64,000 nucleotides of DNA from Bacteroidaceae bacterium (GTDB lineage: Bacteria; Bacteroidota; Bacteroidia; Bacteroidales; Bacteroidaceae). Shown here piece by piece: positions 31,435-41,703 of this stretch (its first letter is position 1; each line of letters opens with the position of its first letter). The notes beneath the pieces were generated by a model that saw only the letters and a program-made list of their open reading frames with translations, did no database searches and was not told where the DNA came from. Where the stretch lies: NCBI GenBank assembly GCA_017555585.1, contig JAFZGA010000009.1, positions 1 through 64,000 on the forward strand. The letters run 5' to 3'. Made by a program: the position numbers and the translations under genes.

Positions 31435-33561
31435 ATGAAAAGAAGCATAGCAATTATGGCAACTATGGCAATCACAAGCATAGCTATGAGTGACAAAGCC
31501 CAGGCACAGACGCAACAGGCAGAGATTATCGGCAAGTCCACTATAACAATAGATGGCGGGCTTATGACTCCCGAAGCCCTTTGGGCTATGGGCCGCATAG
31601 GAGATGTATCAGTATCACCCGATGCAAAAAGCATACTCTATGGAGTAAGTTATTACAGTGTGGAACAGAACAAGAGCCACCACACACTGAACATAATGGA
31701 TGCAAAAGGTGACAACGACACCAAACTGACTACCACTGCACAAAATGAGACTTCACCGGCATGGATAAAGAACGGCAAGAAGATTGCCTTTCTGTCAAAC
31801 GCAAGTGGCAGCAGCCAAATATGGGAGATGAATCCTGACGGTACAGAACGTCGTCAGCTGACCAATGACAACAGCGACATTGAAGGATTCCTTTTCTCAC
31901 CCGACGAGACAAAGATCATTCTTGTAAAGCGCGTAAAGATAAAGCCTACAACAGCCGACGTTCACCCTGACCTGCCTTTGGCAAAGGGTTTCATTGTCGA
32001 GGATCTTATGTACAAGCATTGGGATGAATGGATTACCGATGCCCCCCACCCTTTCATTGCCGATTTTGACGGCAACGTCATTAACGAAGGTACAGACATG
32101 CTCGACGGTACAACATACGACTGTCCAAACCGTCCATTCGGCGGTACAGAACAGCTCGCATGGAGCAACGACTCAAAAAGGATAGCATATTCATGCATCA
32201 AGAAAAGCGGTAAGGATTACACTGTAAGTACCGACACCGACATATACCTGTACAACACAGAAAGTGGAGAGACAACAAACCTTTGCAAGCTCGATGCAGA
32301 ACGTTCCAACTACGGTTACGACACCGCACCAAAGTTCTCACCCGACGGCAAGAGCATTGCATGGTTGAGCATGAAGCGTGACGGATATGAAAGTGACCAG
32401 AACCGCCTTTGCATAATGAACCTTGCAACAGGAGAGCAAAAATATCTCACCGGAGAGCCTGACGGCAACGGCAACACCCTGTTTGACAGCAATGTAGACA
32501 GCTACTGTTGGGCCCCTGACAGCAAGAGCCTCTATTTTACCGGCACATGGCACGGTACGACACAGGTATACAATATCACCTTAAAGGGCAAGCTTGCCAA
32601 GATGACAGAAGGTGACTATGACTATCAGAGTGTCAGAATGATCGGCAAGGACCTTCTCTTGACACGCGTTTCAATGAGTGCACCTGCAGATATATATACC
32701 ATGAAGGCAAAAGCCGGCGCAGAGGTCAAGCAGCTTACCAACGAGAACAAGCATATCTTTGACCAGATAGCTATCGGCAAAATTGAGGCACGCTGGTGCA
32801 AGACTGTTGACGGCAAGGATCTTCATTCATGGGTAGCATATCCACCACACTTTGATCCAAACAAGAAATACCCAACACTCTTGTTCTGCGAAGGTGGCCC
32901 ACAGACACCTGTAAGCCAATTCTGGAGCTACCGTTGGAATCTACAGATCATGGCTGCAAACGGATATATAGTCATTGCACCAAACCGCAGAGGACTCCCC
33001 GGATTCGGACTTGCATGGAACGAAGAGATAAGCACAAACTATGGAGGCAACTGCATGAATGACCTTCTTACTGCCATCGATGACATTTGCAGGGAATCAT
33101 ATGTAGACAAGGAGCGTTTGGGTTGTGTCGGTGCAAGCTTCGGTGGATATTCAGCCATGTGGCTTGCCGGACACCATGAGAAACGATTCAAGGCATTCAT
33201 CGCCCATGACGGATTCTTCAACATGGAACAGCAATATTACGAGACAGAAGAGAGTTGGTTCACAAACTGGGACTTGGGTGGAGCACCATACGAGCAGAGC
33301 GAGGAAGTAAAACGCTCATATGCTAACTCACCTCACAAGTTCGTAGACAAATGGGATACTCCTATACTCCTTATTCATGGCGACCGCGACTACCGCATAT
33401 TGTCATCACAGTCAATGGCAGCATTCAATGCGGCACGTTTACGTGGTATTCCTGCACAGTTGCTGTTGTTCCCAGACGAAAACCATTGGGTACTGAAACC
33501 ACAGAACGGAATACTGTGGCAACGCACTTTCTTCGGTTGGCTCGACAAATGGTTGAAATAA
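31435..33561 (+). CDS. S9 family serine peptidase (dipeptidyl/acylaminoacyl-peptidase type), secreted
   Basis: 708 residues from the ATG at 31435, which gives a signal peptide ending around KAQAQ. The N-terminal about 430 residues are beta-propeller repeats (DNSDIEGFLFSPDETKI, APKFSPDGKSIAWLS). The C-terminal alpha/beta-hydrolase has the nucleophile S568 in GCVGASFGGYSA, an Asp in IHGDRDYRI and H684 in PDENHWV. Such enzymes release dipeptides or cleave short oligopeptides in the periplasm. Next to an MFS and a POT transporter, it fits a peptide-use neighbourhood. An MFS gene follows after 66 bp without an evident terminator. Confidence 0.88.
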   Translation: MKRSIAIMATMAITSIAMSDKAQAQTQQAEIIGKSTITIDGGLMTPEALWAMGRIGDVSVSPDAKSILYGVSYYSVEQNKSHHTLNIMDAKGDNDTKLTTTAQNETSPAWIKNGKKIAFLSNASGSSQIWEMNPDGTERRQLTNDNSDIEGFLFSPDETKIILVKRVKIKPTTADVHPDLPLAKGFIVEDLMYKHWDEWITDAPHPFIADFDGNVINEGTDMLDGTTYDCPNRPFGGTEQLAWSNDSKRIAYSCIKKSGKDYTVSTDTDIYLYNTESGETTNLCKLDAERSNYGYDTAPKFSPDGKSIAWLSMKRDGYESDQNRLCIMNLATGEQKYLTGEPDGNGNTLFDSNVDSYCWAPDSKSLYFTGTWHGTTQVYNITLKGKLAKMTEGDYDYQSVRMIGKDLLLTRVSMSAPADIYTMKAKAGAEVKQLTNENKHIFDQIAIGKIEARWCKTVDGKDLHSWVAYPPHFDPNKKYPTLLFCEGGPQTPVSQFWSYRWNLQIMAANGYIVIAPNRRGLPGFGLAWNEEISTNYGGNCMNDLLTAIDDICRESYVDKERLGCVGASFGGYSAMWLAGHHEKRFKAFIAHDGFFNMEQQYYETEESWFTNWDLGGAPYEQSEEVKRSYANSPHKFVDKWDTPILLIHGDRDYRILSSQSMAAFNAARLRGIPAQLLLFPDENHWVLKPQNGILWQRTFFGWLDKWLK

Positions 33562-33627
33562 CACAACCAACAGAGTTTTACCGCAGGGAAACACCAAAAG
33601 AGTAATGAACAAAAACAGATAAAGACT

Positions 33628-35148
33628 ATGACAACAACACAAAAAATCCAAAAAAGACTCAACGACTCAAAGGCGATGCGCTGGAGTGCGTTGATAATAG
33701 TGTCATTCACAATGATGATGGCCTATTTCTTCACAGACGTAATGGGACCGCTTGAAGCCCCCCTTACAACAAAAGGTAAATTGGTATATTTCGAAGACGG
33801 AACATACTTAGCTGCAGACTCGCTTATGAAGATAAGCAACATTGCAAATGAAGATGAGATCGTTGTCGGCAACACATATGCCACCACTACCGTAAACGAA
33901 GAAGGTGTAACTGTAAGCAAGGACATGACCGTATCATCAACCATCAATGGACTCGGTTGGTCAAACAGCGACTATGGTATCTTCTCCGGAGCATACGGAT
34001 ACATCAACGTATTCCTTCTAATGCTCTTCTTCGGTGGACTTATCCTTGACAAGATGGGCGTACGTTTCACCGGGGTAATGAGTACAGCACTCATGTTCAT
34101 TGGTGCAGCAATCAAATGGTATGCCGTTGACAACGGTTTTACAGGTGAAATGTTCGGGTTGCCAATGCAGGTTGTTGTTGCATGCCTTGGTTTTGCCATA
34201 TATGGCATGGGTTGCGAGATTGCAGGTATCACCGTAACAAAGGTTATTGCAAAGTGGTTTACAGGACATGAAATGGCACTTGCAATGGGCCTACAGGTTG
34301 CCCTTGCACGCGTTGGTACAGCTTGTGCCCTATTCTTCGCATTGCCGATAGCACAAAGCGCAGGAGCGGTTTCTGCACCCGTCATGTTCGGAGCATCAGC
34401 ACTATGTATCGGTTTGATTTCATACATCGTATACTGCGTAATGGACAAGAAACTCGATAACTCTATCGCAAGCCAAGACGTTCAGGCAGAGAGCGAGGAG
34501 CAGTTCAAGTTCAGCGACCTGAAACTAATCTTCTGCAACCAGGGATTCTGGCTCATCACATTCCTTTGCCTTATTTTCTACGCGGCAGTATTCCCATTCC
34601 TGAAGTTCGCAACCAACCTCATGATCATAAAGTACGGTGTAAGCCCTGACCTTGCAGGTATGATTCCTGGACTATTGCCATTCGGTACAATGTTGCTGAC
34701 ACCGTTATTCGGTTCACTATACGACAAGATGGGTAAGGGTGCAACACTTATGATTATAGGTTCTATTCTGCTCACAATTGTACACATACTCTTCGCTATG
34801 CCATTGCTAAATGTATGGTGGTTTGCGGTAATAATCATGATACTGTTGGGTATTGCATTCTCACTTGTTCCATCGGCGATGTGGCCTTCAGTACCCAAGA
34901 TTATCCCAATGAAACAACTTGGATCGGCATACGCAATCATATTCTACATTCAGAATATCGGCTTGTCAATGGTACCTGTACTGATTGGCAACGTCATTGC
35001 AGCAAATACCGCCAACGGAACAACAGACTATACAATGCCAATGTCAATCTTCGCATTCTTTGGTGCTATTGCTGTTGTAATATCCGTACTATTGAAGATT
35101 GTAGACAAGAAGAAAGGTTATGGCCTTGAGAAGAGCAACATAGAATAA
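33628..35148 (+). CDS. Major facilitator superfamily transporter
   Basis: 506 residues, about 12 transmembrane segments. Unusual for MFS is a polar insert of about 65 residues (roughly 35-105, TTKGKLVYFEDGTYLAADS...) between helices 1 and 2, which would sit outside the membrane. Characteristic MFS loops are seen: GGLILDKMGVRFTG after helix 2 and SLYDKMGKGATLM in the second half. Substrate unknown. It is probably cotranscribed with the preceding S9 peptidase gene, so a peptide or amino acid substrate is possible, but that is a guess. It ends in a strong terminator. Confidence 0.8.
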   Translation: MTTTQKIQKRLNDSKAMRWSALIIVSFTMMMAYFFTDVMGPLEAPLTTKGKLVYFEDGTYLAADSLMKISNIANEDEIVVGNTYATTTVNEEGVTVSKDMTVSSTINGLGWSNSDYGIFSGAYGYINVFLLMLFFGGLILDKMGVRFTGVMSTALMFIGAAIKWYAVDNGFTGEMFGLPMQVVVACLGFAIYGMGCEIAGITVTKVIAKWFTGHEMALAMGLQVALARVGTACALFFALPIAQSAGAVSAPVMFGASALCIGLISYIVYCVMDKKLDNSIASQDVQAESEEQFKFSDLKLIFCNQGFWLITFLCLIFYAAVFPFLKFATNLMIIKYGVSPDLAGMIPGLLPFGTMLLTPLFGSLYDKMGKGATLMIIGSILLTIVHILFAMPLLNVWWFAVIIMILLGIAFSLVPSAMWPSVPKIIPMKQLGSAYAIIFYIQNIGLSMVPVLIGNVIAANTANGTTDYTMPMSIFAFFGAIAVVISVLLKIVDKKKGYGLEKSNIE

Positions 35149-35161
35149 GACATTCAGACAA

Positions 35162-35209
35162 TACTATAAGCAAAGTGGTCGCCAATTGGCGACCACTTTG
35201 CTTATAGTA
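35162..35209 (+). terminator. 48-bp perfect palindrome after the MFS gene
   Basis: 24-bp arms meet at CAATTG with no spacer. Core stem GTGGTCGCCA/TGGCGACCAC, related to the terminators of clpC and glnN. Starts 13 bp after the stop codon. Confidence 0.7.
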
Positions 35210-35531
35210 AGAAGCATGCTTGTCAATAGATATTGGAACCATACCATTAAAAACCCACATCACACGTCGCAAAGAGCAATTCAGCCACCAAGTACATGAT
35301 ACGACTATATTGCCCCATCCGGTTCCTTTGCAGGGCATAATCGCACAAATATTACCCCATAGAGCCTCTGTACCTCAAAAGAAAAATCCTAACTGCAGAA
35401 CAACCGTGATTCAGACAATCCTTGCAGCCCTATTATATGCATTCAAAGATATGTAACAAAGCCCTCAAACAAGAACGGTAAGAATCTCAATTATCATAGC
35501 AGAGCAAAGGATAAGTTGATACAAAAAAAGG
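35210..35531. other. Non-coding stretch between convergent transporters
   Basis: No gene, repeat or RNA structure that I can recognise; base composition is ordinary. Short open frames lack family features or start signals. Confidence 0.5.
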
Positions 35532-35557
35532 AAAGAGTCCGGTGTGTCGGACTCTTT
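35532..35557 (-). terminator. Terminator of the POT transporter gene
   Basis: AAAGAGTCCG and CGGACTCTTT form a perfect 10-bp stem with a 6-nt GTGTGT loop. On the minus strand it is followed by CCTTTTTTTG. Confidence 0.8.
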
Positions 35558-35609
35558 ACAATATCCATATATTTATACTTCAATTTCTTGAAGTCAAATC
35601 TTGGTTTGA

Positions 35610-37127
35610 TTACTTCGCAACCGCCTCAAGACGTTTGAGGATAGCAAACACGAAGAGTGCTGCAAGAAGACAGATACCTGTCAACACACCCCAAACAACT
35701 GTAAGTGAAGCACCCCACATAAGAGCAGGAATTGCAACAAGGAAGTTACCGATTGCAGTAGCCACGAACCAGCCACCCATCATCATACCCTTGTACTTTG
35801 GAGGAGCAACCTTGGTCACGAATGAGATACCGATTGGAGAAAGCAACAACTCAGCAAATGTAAGCACGAGGTATGTTGAAATCAACCAGTTCGGTGATAC
35901 ATCAGCCATGTGCATTGGCTGACCTGCAGCATCCATCTCAGGAGCTGGCAAGCCAAGTGAACCTGCTGTAAGGAGAATATATGCAGCAGCAGCTACCAAC
36001 ATACCCAAACCAATCTTCAAAGGAGCTGAAGGCTCTTTGCCTCTCTTTGCCAAAGCACCGAATATAGCAATTGACACAGGAGTCAAAGCAACAACGAAGC
36101 AAGCATTGAACTGTTGGAAGATAGGTGCGCTGACCTCAGTAACGGCTGGGAGAGAGTTGTACTTGTAAACCAAGCCACATACAGCTGCAACAATAACAGC
36201 GGCTGCGATACCCTTGCCCTTAACAGTTGCACTCTGGAAAAGACCGAACAAGCCATAAACAATGAATATAGCGAATACAAGGTTTGTAACATCAAACGCC
36301 ATGCTCTGAACACCAGTTGAGCTTGTTGCAGTATAGTCACGTGCAAAGAATGTCAATGTTGAACCGTTCTGGTGGAATGCCATCCAGAAGAAGATAACCA
36401 CAGCAAAAACAAGGCAAAGACATACGATGCGCTCTTTTGTCTGCGCAGGAGTAAGCTCATCGGCATTGCTTTCGCCAGCTGCAACATCGGCCTTACGACG
36501 GTCTGTGTGGCTGAATGTACTGCGGAAAGCGTAATAGATACCCATTGAAACGATAAGAGATGCACAAGCTACTGCAAAAGCGAAATGATACGAATCGGCC
36601 TCGCTTACGCCAAGAGCGCTCTGTGCCCACTTCATGATTTCGATTGCGGCTGTAGGAGCGAACATAGCACCAATGTTGATAGCCATGTAAAATACGCTGA
36701 AACCGGCATCGCGCTTGCTCGCATACTTGGGATCGTCATACAAGTTACCCACCATAACCTGCAAGTTACCCTTGAACAGACCTGTACCAAGAGAGATAAG
36801 CAACAACGCACCTGCCATTGCTACAATAGCAATAGAACCCTCGCCAAGAGGCAAAGAAAGAAGCACGTAACCGAGGAACATAATGGTAATACCAATTGTT
36901 ACCATCTTACCATAGCCCATCTTGTCGGCAGCGATACCGCCGAACAATGGCATAAAGTAAACAAGTCCCAAGAATGTAGAATAGATTGTACCTGCAGTTG
37001 CTGATGTAAAACCGAAATTCGCCTGCAAGAACATTACGAACACAGCCAACATGGTGTAGTAGCCGAAACGCTCACCTGTGTTGGCAAGGGCTAACGCCCA
37101 AAGACCTTTAGGATGTCCTTCAAACAT
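35610..37127 (-). CDS. POT/PTR2 family proton-coupled oligopeptide transporter
   Basis: 505 residues, about 12-14 transmembrane segments. The family fingerprint is clear: GERFGYYTMLAVFV near the N-terminus (the ExxERFxYY proton/peptide site) and FGGIAADKMGYGKM in the next loop. In the middle, SVFYMAINIGAMFAP corresponds to the second PTR2 signature. These carriers import di- and tripeptides with protons. A polar loop (HTDRRKADVAAGESNADEL) joins the two halves. Together with the S9, M3 and M64 peptidases it suits an organism that takes up peptides as a nitrogen source. Confidence 0.88.
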   Translation of the reverse strand: MFEGHPKGLWALALANTGERFGYYTMLAVFVMFLQANFGFTSATAGTIYSTFLGLVYFMPLFGGIAADKMGYGKMVTIGITIMFLGYVLLSLPLGEGSIAIVAMAGALLLISLGTGLFKGNLQVMVGNLYDDPKYASKRDAGFSVFYMAINIGAMFAPTAAIEIMKWAQSALGVSEADSYHFAFAVACASLIVSMGIYYAFRSTFSHTDRRKADVAAGESNADELTPAQTKERIVCLCLVFAVVIFFWMAFHQNGSTLTFFARDYTATSSTGVQSMAFDVTNLVFAIFIVYGLFGLFQSATVKGKGIAAAVIVAAVCGLVYKYNSLPAVTEVSAPIFQQFNACFVVALTPVSIAIFGALAKRGKEPSAPLKIGLGMLVAAAAYILLTAGSLGLPAPEMDAAGQPMHMADVSPNWLISTYLVLTFAELLLSPIGISFVTKVAPPKYKGMMMGGWFVATAIGNFLVAIPALMWGASLTVVWGVLTGICLLAALFVFAILKRLEAVAK

Positions 37128-37385
37128 AGATTAAAAAATTAAAATGTTAATAAATCGTTCACTCAAAAAAAACCGGACAGCAACAGCCGTCTGGATTGAA
37201 TCATTTCACCAAAACACAGCAACTGCACTTTGCGCAATACGCGTATTTTAGAAAAACATCGGCAAATATAGGCAAATTTGAGCAATAAATGAAAAATTGC
37301 CAGTTAAAAATGAACAAAACGGTATTACACATCTTGACTTGAGACTGAATATATTAATAATTATCATTGAAACGGGCCTTTATAA

Positions 37386-37417
37386 TTTGCCGTTTCGCAA
37401 GGTTTATATTATCTTCG
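37386..37417 (+). promoter_or_regulatory. Promoter of the purM-prfA-pyrF operon
   Basis: TTTG (37386-37389), 20 bp, TATCTTCG (37410-37417), then CAAAAT. Both boxes with standard spacing, 35 bp before the purM ATG. The remaining part of the 325-bp divergent intergenic stretch is AT-rich and otherwise featureless. Confidence 0.7.
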
Positions 37418-37452
37418 CAAAATAAAAGACAATTTAAAAACCTATATACAAG

Positions 37453-38619
37453 ATGAGTGATCAAAGATACATGATGCGCGGTGTTTCTGCATCAAAGGAA
37501 GATGTTCACAATGCAATCAAGAACATCGACAAAGGCTTGTTCCCTAAAGCTTTCTGCAAAATAATTCCGGACATTCTCGGAGGAGACCCAGAGTATTGCA
37601 ACATCATGCATGCCGATGGAGCTGGAACAAAATCATCATTAGCATATCTCTATTGGAAAGAGACAGGTGACTTGAGCGTTTGGAAAGGAATTGCTCAAGA
37701 CGCATTGATCATGAATATAGACGACCTGCTATGTGTTGGTGCAACAGACAACATCCTTGTATCATCAACCATCGGTCGTAACAAGTTGCTTGTTCCCGGT
37801 GAAGTGATTTCCGCAATCATCAACGGAACAGACGAGCTACTTGCCGAACTGCGCGAAATGGGCGTTGGTGTCTATGCTACAGGCGGTGAGACAGCTGATG
37901 TAGGTGACCTTGTACGTACTATAATCGTTGACAGCACAGTTACATGCCGCATGAGACGCAGTGATGTCATAGACAACGCAAACATTGCAGCAGGTGACGT
38001 GATTGTAGGTATGGCATCATACGGACAGGCTACATATGAAAAAGAATACAACGGTGGTATGGGTAGCAATGGTTTGACATCAGCACGCCATGACGTATTC
38101 AGCAAGTATCTTGCAGAGAAATACCCAGAGAGCTACGACTGTGCAGTTCCCGAAGACCTCACATACTCAGGTGGACTAAAGCTTACAGACAAAGTTGAAG
38201 ACTCTCCACTTGACGCCGGAAAGCTTGTCCTTTCACCGACACGTACATACGCACCTATAGTCAAAAAGATGCTTGATGCACTCCGTCCTGAAATACACGG
38301 TATGGTACACTGCTCAGGTGGTGCACAGACCAAAGTAATGCACTTTGTCGAGAACAAGAGAGTCATCAAAGACAATCTCTTCCCTATTCCACCGCTATTC
38401 AAGACCATCAAGGAACAGAGCGGAACAGATTGGGCCGAAATGTACAAGGTATTCAACATGGGACACCGCCTGGAGGTTTATGTAAGCCCGGAACATGCCG
38501 AAGAGATCATCGCTATAAGCAAGAGCTTCGGTGTTGACGCACAGATCATCGGACGCGTAGAGGCTGCAGAGAAAAATGAGCTCATCATTGAAAGCCCGTA
38601 CGGAACATTCAAATATTAA
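37453..38619 (+). CDS. purM: Phosphoribosylformylglycinamidine cyclo-ligase (AIR synthase)
   Basis: 388 residues. PurM converts FGAM to AIR with ATP in purine synthesis. Motifs: HADGAGTKSSLAYLYW near residue 54, the nucleotide-binding block QDALIMNIDDLLCVGA, and YATGGETADV. The C-terminal domain has the MVHCSGGAQTK glycine motif and FNMGHRLEVYV. It is slightly longer than E. coli PurM (345 residues), with the extra residues at the N-terminus (MSDQRYMMRGVSA) and in the middle, as in other Bacteroidales. First gene of a three-gene operon, 6 bp before prfA. Confidence 0.93.
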   Translation: MSDQRYMMRGVSASKEDVHNAIKNIDKGLFPKAFCKIIPDILGGDPEYCNIMHADGAGTKSSLAYLYWKETGDLSVWKGIAQDALIMNIDDLLCVGATDNILVSSTIGRNKLLVPGEVISAIINGTDELLAELREMGVGVYATGGETADVGDLVRTIIVDSTVTCRMRRSDVIDNANIAAGDVIVGMASYGQATYEKEYNGGMGSNGLTSARHDVFSKYLAEKYPESYDCAVPEDLTYSGGLKLTDKVEDSPLDAGKLVLSPTRTYAPIVKKMLDALRPEIHGMVHCSGGAQTKVMHFVENKRVIKDNLFPIPPLFKTIKEQSGTDWAEMYKVFNMGHRLEVYVSPEHAEEIIAISKSFGVDAQIIGRVEAAEKNELIIESPYGTFKY

Positions 38620-38625
38620 AAAGCA

Positions 38626-39735
38626 ATGGAAAACAACTCGCTTTTAATAAAACTGAACGATCTTGAAGCACGCTTTCAGGAAGTATCGACATTGATAACC
38701 GACCCGGCTGTCGTTGCCGACATGAAGCGTTATGTAAGACTGAACAAGGAGTATCGCGAGTTGGAGCAAATTCTCGATGCCAGGAAACGCTACATACAGC
38801 TGTTGACATCGCTATCCGAAGCTAAGGATCTTCTTGCAAACGAAAGCGACACCGAGTTGCGCGAAATGGCACGCGAAGAGATTGATATGTGCGAAACAGA
38901 AATCCCAAAAACCGAAGAGGAGATAAAACTGTTGCTTATTCCAGCCGATCCTCAAGACGACAAGAATGCCATTCTTGAAATCAGAGGTGGAACCGGTGGT
39001 GACGAAGCTGCAATCTTTGCGGGAGACCTTTTCCGCATGTACAGCAAATATTGCGAAAGCAAAGGCTGGAGAATGGAAGTCTCAAGTTGCAGTGAAGGTA
39101 CTTCAGGAGGTTATAAGGAGATTATCTGCACTGTAACGGGAGAGAAGGTTTACGGTACACTGAAATACGAATCGGGAGTACACCGTGTACAAAGAGTACC
39201 TGCTACCGAGACCCAAGGACGCGTCCATACATCGGCAGCTTCGGTAGCAGTACTGCCCGAAGCCGAAGCTTTTGATGTTGAAATAACAGAAAGTGCCATT
39301 AAATGGGATACATTCCGTTCAAGCGGTGCAGGAGGACAGAATGTCAACAAAGTGGAATCGGGTGTACGTTTGAGATATCCCTGGTTGAATCCCGAAACAA
39401 ACCAGATCGAAGAGATTCTTATCGAGTGTACCGAGACACGTGACCAACCCAAAAACAAAGAGCGCGCACTTGCACGTCTGCGCACATTGATATACGACAG
39501 GGAACACCAGCGTTACGCCGATGATATTGCCAACAAGCGCAAGACAATGGTATCAACCGGTGACCGTTCTGCCAAGATACGAACATACAACTATCCGCAG
39601 GGACGTATAACCGACCATCGAATAAATTATACAATATACAACCTTTCGGCATTCGTAAACGGAGACATACAGGATTGTATCGACCATCTGATCATTGCAG
39701 AAAATGCAGAAAGAATGAAAGAACAAGAATTATAA
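38626..39735 (+). CDS. prfA: Peptide chain release factor 1
   Basis: 369 residues. RF1 reads UAA and UAG stop codons and triggers release of the finished chain. The catalytic GGQ lies at 236-238 within SSGAGGQNVNK. The codon-reading tripeptide lies in the HTSAASVAVLPE region just before, where RF1 normally carries P-x-T. The N-terminal helical domain and domain 2 (ILEIRGGTGGDEAAIFAGDL) are standard. It starts 6 bp after purM and ends 12 bp before pyrF, so all three are cotranscribed. Confidence 0.95.
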   Translation: MENNSLLIKLNDLEARFQEVSTLITDPAVVADMKRYVRLNKEYRELEQILDARKRYIQLLTSLSEAKDLLANESDTELREMAREEIDMCETEIPKTEEEIKLLLIPADPQDDKNAILEIRGGTGGDEAAIFAGDLFRMYSKYCESKGWRMEVSSCSEGTSGGYKEIICTVTGEKVYGTLKYESGVHRVQRVPATETQGRVHTSAASVAVLPEAEAFDVEITESAIKWDTFRSSGAGGQNVNKVESGVRLRYPWLNPETNQIEEILIECTETRDQPKNKERALARLRTLIYDREHQRYADDIANKRKTMVSTGDRSAKIRTYNYPQGRITDHRINYTIYNLSAFVNGDIQDCIDHLIIAENAERMKEQEL

Positions 39736-39747
39736 AAAACATACGCC

Positions 39748-40578
39748 ATGAACAAACAAGAACTTATCAAACAAATCAAAGAGAAACGTTCATTCCTTTG
39801 TGTAGGTCTAGATAGCGACATCAAAAAACTACCGGCACACTTACAGAACAGCGAGGATGCCGTATTCGAGTTCAACAAGGCAATCATCGACGCAACAGCA
39901 CCATACACTGTTGCATACAAGCCTAACCTTGCATTCTATGAGGCATGCGGAGTAAAAGGTTGGATCAGCTTTGAAAAGACAGTAAACTATATAAAGGAAA
40001 ACTATCCTGAAATATTCATCATTGCCGACGCAAAACGTGGTGATATCGGTAACACATCATCGCTCTATGCACGTTCATTCTTCGAAGAGATGAAAGTCGA
40101 TTCTATCACTGTTGCCCCTTATATGGGTGAAGACAGTGTAAAACCGTTCCTTGCTTATGAAGGAAGCTGGGTTATCGTACTTGCGCTCACTTCAAACCCC
40201 GGATCACACGATTTCCAATTGACAAAGGACGAGAACGGCACTATGCTTTTCGAGAAAGTGCTTGAGACATCTCAGAAATGGGGAAGCGATGAGAATATGA
40301 TGTATGTTGTAGGTGCAACACAGGGCAAATCGTTCGAAAACGTACGTCGTATTGTTCCGAACCACTTCCTTCTTGTCCCAGGTGTTGGTGCTCAGGGAGG
40401 TTCACTCGAGGAGGTATGCAAGTATGGTATGAACGACGACTGCGGTTTGCTTGTAAACGCAAGCCGTGCCATAATCTTTGCCGACAGCAGCGAGAACTTC
40501 GCTACAGTAGCCGCAGAAAAGGCACACGACTATCAGTTGCAGATGGAAGCAGAACTCAAGACTAAAGGTATTATATAA
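39748..40578 (+). CDS. pyrF: Orotidine 5'-phosphate decarboxylase (type 2)
   Basis: 276 residues, the longer 'type 2' OMP decarboxylase. It makes UMP from OMP, last step of pyrimidine synthesis. The active site DAKRGDIGN (K96, D99) and the start [11 protein letters not shown] are clear, as is [13 protein letters not shown] in the phosphate-binding region near the C-terminus. Last gene of the purM-prfA-pyrF transcript. The 82-bp gap to lpxD contains a fresh promoter. Confidence 0.94.
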   Translation: MNKQELIKQIKEKRSFLCVGLDSDIKKLPAHLQNSEDAVFEFNKAIIDATAPYTVAYKPNLAFYEACGVKGWISFEKTVNYIKENYPEIFIIADAKRGDIGNTSSLYARSFFEEMKVDSITVAPYMGEDSVKPFLAYEGSWVIVLALTSNPGSHDFQLTKDENGTMLFEKVLETSQKWGSDENMMYVVGATQGKSFENVRRIVPNHFLLVPGVGAQGGSLEEVCKYGMNDDCGLLVNASRAIIFADSSENFATVAAEKAHDYQLQMEAELKTKGII

Positions 40579-40632
40579 ATATAAATTTGTCTAAAATATA
40601 TAAAATCGCAACTTTTATTTATTTTTAAAAAT

Positions 40633-40640
40633 TATCTTCG
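40633..40640 (+). promoter_or_regulatory. -7 box of the lpx operon
   Basis: TATCTTCG followed by CGAATAAA, 20 bp before lpxD. A -33 match at standard spacing is not obvious. Confidence 0.55.
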
Positions 40641-40660
40641 CGAATAAAACACAATATACC

Positions 40661-41692
40661 ATGATATTCACAGCTAAACAGATTGCCTCGTTTGTTAACG
40701 GAGAGGTTGTCGGCAATGAAAATGCTGAGATATACACATTTGCAAAAATAGAAGAGGGTGTGCCTGGAGCTTTATCGTTCCTGGCCAACCTCAAATATAC
40801 AGATTATATCTACACTACCCGTTCATCGGTTGTATTGGTTAACCGCGATTTTCTGCCATCAAAACATATTGAAGCAACTCTTATAAAGGTTGACAATGCA
40901 TATGAAAGCCTTGCCAAACTAATGACAATGTACGAAGCGAGCAAGCCTCAGAAACAAGGTATAAGTTCCCTCGCCTCTATAGCACCGACAGCCGAAATAG
41001 GAGAAAACTGCTACATAGCACCGTTTGTCGTTATAGGCGACGGTTGCAAGATTGGCAATAACAGCCACATAAACAGCAATGTATCAATAGGCGACGGAGC
41101 AAGCATCGGAGACGATTGTATCATTTATTCGAATGTTTCGATATATCACGATTGCCGTGTCGGTAACAGATGTACACTCCATAGTGGATGTGTCATAGGA
41201 GCTGACGGTTTCGGATTTGCCCCTACAGCCGACGGATATGAGAAAATACCCCAATTGGGAATAGTCATCATTGAGGACAATGTCGAGATTGGAGCAAATA
41301 CATGTATTGACCGTGCAACAATGGGTTCAACAACTATACACAGTGGAGTAAAGTTGGATAACCTTATACAGATAGCACACAACTGTGAAATAGGAAGCCA
41401 CACCGCAATGGCCGCACAAGTGGCAGTTGCAGGCACAACAAAAATGGGAGAATGGTGTATCTGTGGAGGACAAGCCGGAATATCTGGTCACAGCACAATA
41501 GGTGACCGCACCACCATCGGACCGCAATGCGGAACTATAGGCAGCCGTAAGGGAGGTGAAAGATTATTGGGTTCACCAGCCATGGACGCAAAAGAGTACA
41601 TAAAGGCTACGGCTTATTTGAAACGTTTGCCGGAGATGGAAAAAAAGATAAAAGAACTGACAAAGGAACTTGAAGCGTTGAAAAACAACTAA
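40661..41692 (+). CDS. lpxD: UDP-3-O-(3-hydroxyacyl)glucosamine N-acyltransferase
   Basis: 343 residues. LpxD adds the second hydroxyacyl chain in lipid A synthesis. The N-terminal uridine-binding domain (about 1-100) is followed by a left-handed beta-helix of hexapeptide repeats ([26 protein letters not shown] and so on). The catalytic His is in [11 protein letters not shown], and a C-terminal helical tail follows ([18 protein letters not shown]). First gene of the lpxD-lpxC/fabZ-lpxA operon, with its own promoter and 11 bp from the next gene. Confidence 0.94.
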   Translation: MIFTAKQIASFVNGEVVGNENAEIYTFAKIEEGVPGALSFLANLKYTDYIYTTRSSVVLVNRDFLPSKHIEATLIKVDNAYESLAKLMTMYEASKPQKQGISSLASIAPTAEIGENCYIAPFVVIGDGCKIGNNSHINSNVSIGDGASIGDDCIIYSNVSIYHDCRVGNRCTLHSGCVIGADGFGFAPTADGYEKIPQLGIVIIEDNVEIGANTCIDRATMGSTTIHSGVKLDNLIQIAHNCEIGSHTAMAAQVAVAGTTKMGEWCICGGQAGISGHSTIGDRTTIGPQCGTIGSRKGGERLLGSPAMDAKEYIKATAYLKRLPEMEKKIKELTKELEALKNN

Positions 41693-41703
41693 CTATACTT
41701 CGA

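Noticed and set aside
35210..35531. Small RNA or hidden gene between the transporters
   Set aside because: No promoter, conserved start or structure could be supported beyond the two flanking terminators.
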